From contig NZ_CAKKMS010000003.1 in NCBI RefSeq assembly GCF_918698245.1, positions 806,001 to 870,000 of the forward strand: 64,000 bases of DNA, given 5' to 3'. Each line of letters opens with the position of its first letter. The first letter of the stretch is position 1. Source of the DNA: Pedobacter sp. Bi126 (GTDB lineage Bacteria > Bacteroidota > Bacteroidia > Sphingobacteriales > Sphingobacteriaceae). Positions 1 to 8,392 of this stretch are shown here, piece after piece. The notes under the pieces are model-generated. The model had not been told where the DNA came from. It saw only the letters and a program-made list of their open reading frames with translations, and did no database searches. The position numbers and the translations under genes are program-made.

Positions 1-1
1 G

Positions 2-1699
2 GTAGTCGGTAAAAATAATGCCAAGTATTTTGATGCAGAAGGATGGCAATACTTCACCAAAGAACGGTTTGATTTGTTATACCCATCTTATGGCGATACT
101 TATCCTTTGTATAATGGATCAATTGGTATGACCTATGAGCAGGGGGGAATCAGGGCCGGATTATCTGTAGTAACGAATGATGGCGATACGTTAACTTTAA
201 AAGACCGAATAGCCCATCACTTTACAACAGGGATGTCGACCCTTGAAGTAACCTCTTTAAACCATAATAAATTATTAGAGGAGTATAAAAAATATTTCCA
301 GCAAGAATTGGCCAATAGTCCTGGCATTTATAAAAGCTATATCATCAAAGCGACTAATTTGTCGCGCTTAAAAAAACTGGCTGAACTGCTAACCAAAAAT
401 AAAATCGAATTTGCTTTTGGTGGTGATAAAACAGGAAGAGGTTATGACTATGATACCCAGAAGGAAGAAAATTTTAGCATCGCCCGTAACGATTTAATTG
501 TTAATATTCAGCAGCCACGGGCAGTTTTGGCTAACGTTTTATTAGAGCCCCAAACCCTTGTAACCGACTCTAATACCTATGATATTACAGCTTGGGCCCT
601 ACCTTATGTGTACGGATTAAAGGGCTATGCCAGCAAGGAAAGCATAAAAGGAAAATTCTCAGTGATTGAAGAGCCAAAGATAATCAGTAATGAACTTGAG
701 AAGCCCCTAGCCTGGTTGTTTAGTTGGGGAACAAGCGAAGATGTTCAGGTTTTAACGGCACTGCAAAAAGAAAATATAAAAGTTAGACAGGCCGATCAGC
801 CCTTTTCCGTAAATGGTAAAGACTATCCTGCCGGAACCCTAATTGTGTTGAGGGCAGAAAACGAAAAACTGATCAAAGGAACGAAAGATAAGGTTGCGTC
901 GATCGCCAAAACCTTGAACAGACCAATTCAGGCAATTAGCAGTGGTTTTGTAGAAAAGGGAAAGGATTTTGGCTCTAATGTTTATCCATTGTTAAAACAG
1001 CCTAAAATTGCCATTGTATCTGGTATGGAGGTTTCTTCTCTCGCTTTCGGCGAAGCTTGGTTTTTTCTTGAACATGATCTAAATCTTTCACCAAGCATTA
1101 TTAATGCTAAGGATCTGAATAACCTGGATATTAATAAGGTAAACACCTTGATTTTACCGGATGGAAGTTACAGTGCTTTTATTGGTGATGGTTTAACTGC
1201 GTGGCTGAATAAAGGAGGCAGATTGATTTTGATGGAAGATGCCATCGAAAGTGTATTCGAGAAAAAGGGATTTGATATTAAAAAGAAGGAGTCCGTTGTA
1301 AAAAAAGATGAAAAGCCAGAGGCAAACAAACTTCTTTTCAAGGATAAGGATAGAGATGATTTCGAAACCACCATACCCGGTGCCATTTATCGGATCAATC
1401 TTGATGCTAGTCACCCGTTCTCCTATGGTTTGGGTAAAACTTACTACAGTTTAAAAACAGACCGGAAGATTTATGAGCCTTTTGTTAAAGGTTGGAATGT
1501 GGGTTTAATTAACGAAAAAAGCTTAATGGCAGGTGTAGTTGGTAAAAAAGCAAGGGAAGAGCTTAAAACCGGGCTCCTTATCGGCGTACAAGATTTCGGG
1601 CGTGGCCAGGTCGTTTATTTGGCTAACGATCCGCTGTTTAGAAACTTCTGGGAGGGTGGGAAAACCTTATTCGGGAATATAATTTTTTGTAATTATTAA
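2..1699 (+). CDS. M14-family zinc carboxypeptidase, C-terminal part (5' end outside window)
   Basis: The reading frame is open from the first base (frame 2), so the gene enters from upstream and the first TTG at 74 is internal. The motif GSIGMTYEQGG near bases 110-145 resembles the end of an M14 metallocarboxypeptidase domain, and its Glu (codon 137-139) is the likely catalytic glutamate; the zinc ligands lie upstream of the window. From about base 1000 the sequence PKIAIVSGMEVSS, LILPDGSY and GGRLILMEDA looks like a class I glutamine-amidotransferase-like fold, a usual C-terminal extension of large bacteroidete M14 proteins. The end LIGVQDFGRGQVVYLANDPLFR is consistent with that. It is probably a secreted or periplasmic peptidase; substrate is unknown. 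It ends with TAA at 1697-1699. Confidence 0.8.
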   Translation, partial: VVGKNNAKYFDAEGWQYFTKERFDLLYPSYGDTYPLYNGSIGMTYEQGGIRAGLSVVTNDGDTLTLKDRIAHHFTTGMSTLEVTSLNHNKLLEEYKKYFQQELANSPGIYKSYIIKATNLSRLKKLAELLTKNKIEFAFGGDKTGRGYDYDTQKEENFSIARNDLIVNIQQPRAVLANVLLEPQTLVTDSNTYDITAWALPYVYGLKGYASKESIKGKFSVIEEPKIISNELEKPLAWLFSWGTSEDVQVLTALQKENIKVRQADQPFSVNGKDYPAGTLIVLRAENEKLIKGTKDKVASIAKTLNRPIQAISSGFVEKGKDFGSNVYPLLKQPKIAIVSGMEVSSLAFGEAWFFLEHDLNLSPSIINAKDLNNLDINKVNTLILPDGSYSAFIGDGLTAWLNKGGRLILMEDAIESVFEKKGFDIKKKESVVKKDEKPEANKLLFKDKDRDDFETTIPGAIYRINLDASHPFSYGLGKTYYSLKTDRKIYEPFVKGWNVGLINEKSLMAGVVGKKAREELKTGLLIGVQDFGRGQVVYLANDPLFRNFWEGGKTLFGNIIFCNY

Positions 1700-2058
1700 A
1701 GTTATAAATTCTATCATACATACCTTTTGATTTCTAAATCGTTAGGCAAAGCGTACGCCCAATTAGATGAATTTTTGTAGATTTTATTAGAATAGTTGAG
1801 CTAAAAATTACATTTAGCTCCTGAATCTCTAGTTTGAACGGTGGAATTTAAGGTTAAGGAGGACATGAAATCGCCATTAATTAATATTATATTAACATTT
1901 TTTGTCGCTAAAATAATATTTAACATTTCGTAATGTATTGTATTAAAGGCTGTTAGTTTTTGTTTTGTTGCTTTTGTTAAAAATTGTTAAAAAAAATTTT
2001 CTAACATCCTTTTCATCCCTTAAATTAGGCCCATCATTAACTAACCTATTTTCTAATT
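1700..2058. other. AT-rich intergenic region before the first susC
   Basis: These 359 bases hold no convincing gene. The stretch from about 1950 to 2050 is very rich in T runs and TTTTG triplets (GTTTTTGTTTTGTTGC), as expected for a bacteroidete promoter with -33 TTTG elements, but I cannot single out one -7 box. Confidence 0.5.
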
Positions 2059-5000
2059 ATGAAAAAACTTCTACAAAGTTTGTTCATTCTTATGTTTTTT
2101 GCTGTAAATGCAATTGCACAAGATCGAACGGTTACTGGTACTGTTACTTCTCAGGATGATAAACTTCCGATTCCTGGGGTAAGTGTAAGGGTAAAAGGAA
2201 CACAGAATGGCACTACGACAGATGCCAGCGGTAAATTTTCAATTACTGCAAAAAACGGATCAGTTTTGGTCTTTTCTTACATCGGATATGCCGCATCAGA
2301 ATCAACTGTAGGCGCATCAAATTCGATTAATATTTCATTAGCGCCAGATGCAAAACAATTAAATGAGGTAGTAGTTACTTCTTTCGGTGTTGTGCGTCAA
2401 TCAAGATCTCTTGGTGCAAGTGTTGGAAAAGTAAACAACGAACAAATTACCCAGGTTTCTGAGCCCGATGTATTAAAAACACTTCAAGGGAAGGTAGCGG
2501 GTGTTGATATTCGTGCGTCTCAAGGTACACCTGGATCGGCTACGCGTATACAGATTCGTGGTAATACCTCTTTTACTGGTGATGCACAACCATTAATTGT
2601 TGTTGATGGGGTACCGTATAGCAATGATCAGGTAACTACATCAAGCCAATTAGGTGGTGGTGGTGCTTACGGAAGTGGTTTTGCGAACATCGATCCAAAT
2701 GATATTGCTTCCATTCAGGTACTTAAAGGATCTGGTGCTGCAGCTTTATACGGTTCCAGAGCCTCAAATGGTGTATTGTTGATTACCACAAAATCGGGTA
2801 GTGCAACAGCGGGAAAAAAAGGACTGGAAATCAATTTAAAGAGTTCAGCTTCATTGGAGCAAATCGCCAAATTGCCTGAGCTTCAAAACAATTATGGTAC
2901 GGGTTCTTATGGCAACTATTCTGCTTCCAACGGTTCATGGGGCCCTAAATTTGGTGGAGCGCTAAAAGAAATTCCAGCTTGGCCTGCCTATTTAGCCGCC
3001 TATCCAGAATTATTCCCTACGGGTAAGGTTCCTTATCAGGCTTATCCGGATAACGTGAGCAGCTTGTTTAAAGATGGTTATGTTTTAGAGAATTCCATCA
3101 ACCTAAATGGTGGTAATGAAAAAAGTGCGTTCGTAATTACGGCGTCGCAATTAGATCAAAAGGGATATGTTACCAACTCAGATTACAATCGTACAAATAT
3201 TGCGGTTGGTGGTAGTTCTAAATTGGATAATGGTTTAAATATCCGTGGAAACTTAAGTTATAGCCGCTCTGTACAAAATGGGGGCTATTTCGGTGAAACC
3301 CAGAATGGTGCGCCTTCATTGTTTTCAAGAACATTATTTTTAGGACGTAACTGGGATTTAAGTCTTCCTTTTGAGGATAAAAACGGAAACAGTATTATTT
3401 ACGCTGGTGCTGGGCAGTTTGATAACCCATTGTGGTCTGCTAAATATAATACTACGAATACTGCGGAAGAGCGTTTTATTGCAAACTTAAAAGCAGATTA
3501 TGATATTACCAAATGGGCTAATTTTTCTGTTGCTGTAGGAACAAACGTAAATACACTTGGTAGACGTGAGGTGATCGAAGTAAGCTCTAGAGCTGCTGAA
3601 GGATTGGGTAGATTAACACTAGACAATTATCGGAAACAAGAAATCGAATCAACTGCTTTATTAAACTTAAAACCAAAAATTAACGAGGATTTTACTTTCA
3701 ACGGTTTACTTGGTTTTAACTTTAATCAGAGAACGACCACTAGACAGGCTAATAGAGGAAATCAATTTATTGAGCGAGGGATACATAATCTAAACAATAC
3801 GGTTCAGCAGTCGTTCTTAGTAGATTCGTACGGCAGAAGAAGGATTTTTGGTGTCTTTGCTGAAGCAACATTTGGCTATAAAAACTACGCCTTCATTACT
3901 GCCACCGGACGTAATGATTGGTCTTCAACCCTACCAACAGATAACAGAAGTTATTTCTATCCGGCAATTTCAGGAACATTCATCTTTACTGACGCTTTTC
4001 AGTTGAAAAGTAAAGTGCTTGATTATGGAAAGTTAAGAGCAAGTTATGCAAAGGTAGGACGTGATGCGAACCCATATGGAATAACCAATGGTTTTAGTTT
4101 TAACACAAATTTCTTAGGTGTACCTAATGCAAGCTCAAATATTACAGCAAACGATCCTAATTTAAAACCAGAGTTTACCAAAGAGTTTGAGGTGGGTACA
4201 GAATTAAGTTTCTTTTCTCAAAGAATTAACTTTGACTTCACTTACTATAACAAAATCTCAACCAATTTAATTCAGGCAATAGATGCACCTGCAAGTTCTG
4301 GGTATCAATTTTACAATACCAATATTGGACAAATCAGTAATAAAGGTTTTGAGGTACAATTAACAGGAGTGCCTGTTAGAACTAAAGATTTTAACTGGAA
4401 TCTTACTTTAGCCTTCACCCGTAATAAAAATATGGTTGATAAGTTGAAGGATGGCGTAACTAGAATCGATTTAGCTGGTTTCGCAGCTTCAACAGGTTAT
4501 TCTGCTTATGCAGAAGCTGGGATGCCATATGGTTATTTAAGAGGTACTACAAGTGCACGTGATAATGAAGGTAATCTATTGATTGATCCCAATACAGGTA
4601 CGTTGATTGATAATATTGAGCCGAGTTTTATCGGTGATCCTAACCCTAAATTTAAATTAGGCTTTACCAATACCTTTACTTATAAGGGGATTGTGTTAAC
4701 CGCTTTGTTAGACTATACTAAAGGTGGAAGTATTTACTCTACAACTATCCAAAATGAGTTGGGTCGTGGTACAGGAAAGCTAACTGATGATAGAGAAACG
4801 ACATGGGTAATTCCAGGTGTTTATGGAGATGCCAATACATTTCAGCCAATTTTAGATGCTAACGGGAACAAGATCCAAAACATTACCAGATTAACTACTA
4901 ACGATCTTTATTTTAATGGAGGTGGAGCACCTACTTTCGCTACAAACGGAGCAAATGAGTGGAGTGTGTATGATGGAACAGTGTACCGGTTAAGGGAAAT

Positions 5001-5229
5001 AAGCTTAGGTTATAATCTTCCAAAAGCTTGGTTTAAGAAAACGCCAATTGGCTCGATCCGCGTAAGCGCAACAGGTAGAAATTTATGGTTTTATGCTCCT
5101 AATATTCCAAAAGGAACCAATTTTGATCCAGAAACCAACAGTTTTGGAGCAACCAATATCCAGGGAATTGAACTTTCTACTGCACCTACAGTTAAGCGCT
5201 ATGGTTTTAATGTTAACATAACTTTCTAA
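2059..5229 (+). CDS. SusC/RagA-family TonB-dependent outer-membrane transporter (unit 1)
   Basis: This 1056-residue protein is a typical SusC. It has a signal peptide (1-21, ending AIAQ), a carboxypeptidase-regulatory-like beta-sandwich (about 24-100, GTVTSQDDKLPIPGVSVRVK), a TonB-box-like segment NEVVVTSFG, a plug domain (about 115-235, with TRIQIRGNTS, VVDGVPY and the family signature GSGAAALYGSRASNGVL), then a long beta-barrel ending in Phe (VNITF). SusC forms the barrel of a TonB-driven import complex capped by the SusD lipoprotein encoded 16 bases downstream. The substrate cannot be read from sequence, and no glycoside hydrolase, sulfatase or lyase is in this unit. The first 29 bases of the gene are identical in the other three susC genes of the window. 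Confidence 0.95.
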   Translation: MKKLLQSLFILMFFAVNAIAQDRTVTGTVTSQDDKLPIPGVSVRVKGTQNGTTTDASGKFSITAKNGSVLVFSYIGYAASESTVGASNSINISLAPDAKQLNEVVVTSFGVVRQSRSLGASVGKVNNEQITQVSEPDVLKTLQGKVAGVDIRASQGTPGSATRIQIRGNTSFTGDAQPLIVVDGVPYSNDQVTTSSQLGGGGAYGSGFANIDPNDIASIQVLKGSGAAALYGSRASNGVLLITTKSGSATAGKKGLEINLKSSASLEQIAKLPELQNNYGTGSYGNYSASNGSWGPKFGGALKEIPAWPAYLAAYPELFPTGKVPYQAYPDNVSSLFKDGYVLENSINLNGGNEKSAFVITASQLDQKGYVTNSDYNRTNIAVGGSSKLDNGLNIRGNLSYSRSVQNGGYFGETQNGAPSLFSRTLFLGRNWDLSLPFEDKNGNSIIYAGAGQFDNPLWSAKYNTTNTAEERFIANLKADYDITKWANFSVAVGTNVNTLGRREVIEVSSRAAEGLGRLTLDNYRKQEIESTALLNLKPKINEDFTFNGLLGFNFNQRTTTRQANRGNQFIERGIHNLNNTVQQSFLVDSYGRRRIFGVFAEATFGYKNYAFITATGRNDWSSTLPTDNRSYFYPAISGTFIFTDAFQLKSKVLDYGKLRASYAKVGRDANPYGITNGFSFNTNFLGVPNASSNITANDPNLKPEFTKEFEVGTELSFFSQRINFDFTYYNKISTNLIQAIDAPASSGYQFYNTNIGQISNKGFEVQLTGVPVRTKDFNWNLTLAFTRNKNMVDKLKDGVTRIDLAGFAASTGYSAYAEAGMPYGYLRGTTSARDNEGNLLIDPNTGTLIDNIEPSFIGDPNPKFKLGFTNTFTYKGIVLTALLDYTKGGSIYSTTIQNELGRGTGKLTDDRETTWVIPGVYGDANTFQPILDANGNKIQNITRLTTNDLYFNGGGAPTFATNGANEWSVYDGTVYRLREISLGYNLPKAWFKKTPIGSIRVSATGRNLWFYAPNIPKGTNFDPETNSFGATNIQGIELSTAPTVKRYGFNVNITF

Positions 5230-5245
5230 CAAAAAACATACGATA

Positions 5246-6916
5246 ATGATACGTAAATTAAAATACTTTATACCCGCGGTGATTTTGTTAGCGACCTCTT
5301 GCAAAAAATCACTGGATATTAATACAGACCCTTATAGTCCTACTTCTGTAAGTGTAAATAAATTACTGCCTGCAGCTCAATTAAACCTAGGTGTAAATTT
5401 GGCTACTTCAAGTGGGATCTCCCAAGTGCTGGAAGTGTATATGCACCGTCTGGTAGTTAGAGAAGATCCGAATCAGTACAATGCTACAGGAGCGAATTTC
5501 AATATTGTGAATAGTTGGACGGGCATGTACACTGCTGTTTTTACCAATTTGGATTTCATCATTTCGGAAGGTACTGCAAAAGGTAACTTGAAGTATGTTG
5601 GGATTGCAGAGATATTGAAGGCCTATGGTTACAGCCAAATGGTTGATATTTATGGAGATGTTCCATTTAGTGATGTGAACAAGTTAGTCTCTGAAAATAA
5701 ATTTGGTGCAAAATTCGACAAAGGGTCTGAGATCTATCCTCAATTAATTGCTTTATTAGATAAAGGTATTGCTGATCTGAATGCGACAGCATCAAATCTT
5801 ATTGTGCCCGGTAATGATGATGTAATCTATAAAGGCAACATCTCTAGATGGATTAAGGCTGCAAATACCATTAAATTGAAGCTATTGCTGCAACAGCGTT
5901 TAACCAAAAATGTGACGGCTGATGTAAATGCATTAATTGCAGCTAACAATTTAATTAGTACAACGGCTGAGAGTTTCTTATTGCCATTTGGCCCTAACGG
6001 TGCAACGGATGATCGAAATCCAGGTTTTGGTGATTATTTTGCCGCGCAAAGATCACAATATCAAAGTCCTTGGTTTTATGAAATTTTAAAAGGATATAAT
6101 CCCAACATTTATACAGGAATTAAAGACCCACGTCTTCCTTATTATTTTTACAATCAGATAAAAGCAACAGCTTCAGCAACAAATCCAACGGAATATAGAG
6201 ATGGTGGTTTTCTATCTATCTATTTTGGTTCAACAGGACCAAACGCTGCACAGTCGCAACAAAACTTTATGACACTGTTTGGTATATATCCAGTTGGTGG
6301 TCGTTATGATGATGGTGCAGGTGGTACAGCGAGTGCGGCAAGTGGTACTGGAGCAGCTCCTTACCGTTTTATTACTTATGCTGATGTATTGTTTATGAAA
6401 GCAGAGCTAATGAAAGCAGGTGTGATTGCCGGTGATGCAAAGGCAACTTTACAGGCCGCCATTACCGAGGCATTCGCCCAAGTTGATTATGTGGTCACCA
6501 CCTATGTAAAACCTGCTCAAACAGTTCCTGCTGTTGCAGGTACGCCAGCGGCAACGGCTTACATTGCAGCAGTTATGGCTCAGTATGATGCAAAGCCTGC
6601 GCAACAATTAGAATCTATTATGACACAAAAATGGATCTCAAGTTATGGTAGTGCAGTAGATGCATATACAGATTATAGAAGAACTAAATTCCCTGTGCTG
6701 TTTGATCCTTCTAACCCTGCCCAAGCGCCAGGAGGAAAAGTTCAACCGCCAATAAATGGAGATCCATCTCAGGCCATTCAACCAGCAGTAGATGTTCAGG
6801 TATCTAAAAAGTACCCATTAACTTTACCTTGGTCTAATACAGAATTATCTGCAAATGGTAGTGCTCCTGCACAGAAATCAGATCCATCTACTTTTAAGCC
6901 ATTCTGGTTACCATAA
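5246..6916 (+). CDS. SusD-like surface lipoprotein (SusD-like_2 type, unit 1)
   Basis: A 556-residue lipoprotein with lipobox ATSCKK (Cys19). The N-terminal pattern LDINTDPYSPTSV, followed by LLPAAQLNLG and later KAYGYSQMVDIYGDVPF, is typical of the SusD-like group often annotated SusD/RagB-like. The C-terminal part has the usual YRRTKFPVLFDP segment. It follows susC by 16 bases and probably forms the hinged lid of the transporter, binding substrate at the cell surface. A Pro/Ala-rich stretch around residues 420-460 is unusual but stays in frame. The substrate is unknown. Confidence 0.92.
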   Translation: MIRKLKYFIPAVILLATSCKKSLDINTDPYSPTSVSVNKLLPAAQLNLGVNLATSSGISQVLEVYMHRLVVREDPNQYNATGANFNIVNSWTGMYTAVFTNLDFIISEGTAKGNLKYVGIAEILKAYGYSQMVDIYGDVPFSDVNKLVSENKFGAKFDKGSEIYPQLIALLDKGIADLNATASNLIVPGNDDVIYKGNISRWIKAANTIKLKLLLQQRLTKNVTADVNALIAANNLISTTAESFLLPFGPNGATDDRNPGFGDYFAAQRSQYQSPWFYEILKGYNPNIYTGIKDPRLPYYFYNQIKATASATNPTEYRDGGFLSIYFGSTGPNAAQSQQNFMTLFGIYPVGGRYDDGAGGTASAASGTGAAPYRFITYADVLFMKAELMKAGVIAGDAKATLQAAITEAFAQVDYVVTTYVKPAQTVPAVAGTPAATAYIAAVMAQYDAKPAQQLESIMTQKWISSYGSAVDAYTDYRRTKFPVLFDPSNPAQAPGGKVQPPINGDPSQAIQPAVDVQVSKKYPLTLPWSNTELSANGSAPAQKSDPSTFKPFWLP

Positions 6917-6938
6917 AACATTATTAAATTAACTTAAT

Positions 6939-7814
6939 ATGAAAAAATTAGTCATATATCTATTAATGTCATCGTTCTTTATCGCGGCATGCCGTAAAGA
7001 AGATAACCCTAAATTGCCGGCACTTGAAAGGGTACCTCTTCCACAGTTAACGGTTGATAAAACGGGTGATGCTACAATTTCTGCATTAGCTCCAGATGCT
7101 TTTGTTGGAAAATTTTCGGTTTCATTGTTTTATCCAGAAGATGTAAAGCCTTCTAAATTGGATATTGTTGTAATTAAAAATGGTAATGCTGCAGTTGTTA
7201 AAACTATACAGGCTGGTGTTACCTCTTATCCGACAAACATTACACTTACTGGTGCCCAGATTAAATCGCTCTTTGGCGTATCTTCAGTTCTTGGTGATTC
7301 TTATACCATTGGTGCTAATATCACGACAGAAAGTGGGAAATTTTATCCTGCCTTCTCAACTTTAGGAGAGACCAATAATGGTGGCTTATCTTCAGTTGCA
7401 GGCTCTACACCTCAAATTACCTTTGCTGCAGTTTGTCAGTTTAAAATGAGCGATTATGGTGCTGTTGGTACAATTGTGCCTTATACAGTGGTAACCGATG
7501 AATGGGCTGATTATTCAGCTGGACAAACGGTTCCTGTAACCATTATTGATGCTACACACCTATCTTTCTTTTATGGAACTGATGTGAGTGTTAAGCCTAT
7601 TGTAATTACGATAAATCCTACAGATAATACTACATCAGCAGCAAGTGTAGCGTATGGTGGCTATGGTGGCCCGCCAATATTCACTGCTGTTAGTGTGGCT
7701 GGTAGTGCAGCAAATGCTGTAGCGCCGTGTGATTTAACAGTTGGTGTAAGATTATCACATACCTCTCCTTTGGGAAGTTATGGTGATTTTACAATAAAAC
7801 TTAAAAAGAAATAA
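6939..7814 (+). CDS. lipoprotein of SusC/SusD unit 1, function unknown
   Basis: A 291-residue protein with a lipobox IAACRK (Cys18) followed by Lys-Glu-Asp, which fits surface export of bacteroidete lipoproteins. After a Pro-rich linker the rest is rich in beta-branched residues, Gly and Ser, with repeated Val/Thr strands, which suggests two beta-sandwich domains. It is 22 bases after the SusD gene and before a strong terminator, so it is the third gene of the operon. By position it could be an accessory surface glycan- or peptide-binding lipoprotein, but I recognise no specific family. Unit 4 ends in the same way with a smaller lipoprotein. Confidence 0.8.
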   Translation: MKKLVIYLLMSSFFIAACRKEDNPKLPALERVPLPQLTVDKTGDATISALAPDAFVGKFSVSLFYPEDVKPSKLDIVVIKNGNAAVVKTIQAGVTSYPTNITLTGAQIKSLFGVSSVLGDSYTIGANITTESGKFYPAFSTLGETNNGGLSSVAGSTPQITFAAVCQFKMSDYGAVGTIVPYTVVTDEWADYSAGQTVPVTIIDATHLSFFYGTDVSVKPIVITINPTDNTTSAASVAYGGYGGPPIFTAVSVAGSAANAVAPCDLTVGVRLSHTSPLGSYGDFTIKLKKK

Positions 7815-7861
7815 TAACAATAAGTAGCTAATCCTTTAGCAGCTTACATAAGCTTACCTTT

Positions 7862-7918
7862 GCGCCGCTCTAAAATGATTCCTTTCAAAGGCTAATCATT
7901 TTAGAGCGGCGCTTTTTT
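7862..7918 (+). terminator. strong Rho-independent terminator of SusC/SusD unit 1
   Basis: A perfect 19-bp stem (7862-7880 with 7894-7912, GCGCCGCTCTAAAATGATT and its complement) encloses a loop that can itself pair (CCTTT-C-AAAGG) and is followed by six T. It closes the three-gene operon. Confidence 0.95.
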
Positions 7919-8035
7919 ATATTGATCTTTTATAAATTGTATAGAAAATTGCTATAAATTTTCATAAACGAATTTGATAATTGTTTCTATCTGTTTACCA
8001 ATCTGAGCTAACCTCACTAAGCATTTAGAACTACA

Positions 8036-8072
8036 ACAAATAGGATTTTCTTAAGATGAAAATCCTATTTGT
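8036..8072. repeat. orphan perfect hairpin, 15-bp stem
   Basis: ACAAATAGGATTTTC at 8036-8050 pairs perfectly with 8058-8072 around a 7-base loop. It lies about 120 bases after the unit 1 terminator, has no long T run and follows no gene directly. It could be a second terminator or a remnant of a mobile or repeat element. The rest of 7919-8392 is AT-rich with no gene. Confidence 0.7.
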
Positions 8073-8345
8073 GTTTAAAGCCTAATTTAGCGTGTAAAGT
8101 GCGTGCACATAAAATTTGATTTTTTGGCACAGTTTTTTTGGATTATTATTATATAATATATGGACATAAATGGGCAGTTTTCGCCTATTTGGGGATAAAA
8201 TACGATTATAATCGCCCATAATATTCTACGTTTTGCGGAAAAACTCCCCAAAAACGCCTTTTTAATCAGACAGGATCATTGTCAAAATAGCGTCATTATG
8301 AGGGTTAATTTTGTTAAATTTTGTTAAACTCTTACCAAACTATTT

Positions 8346-8353
8346 TATATTTA
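8346..8353 (+). promoter_or_regulatory. probable -7 box of susC unit 2
   Basis: TATATTTA differs by one base from the bacteroidete TAnnTTTG box. It has TTTTGTT repeats about 22 bases upstream (8311-8325), fitting the TTTG-type -33 element, and lies 40 bases before the ATG at 8393. Confidence 0.45.
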
Positions 8354-8392
8354 GCGCTTCAAATAACTATATCATTATCTAACTTAAATTTC

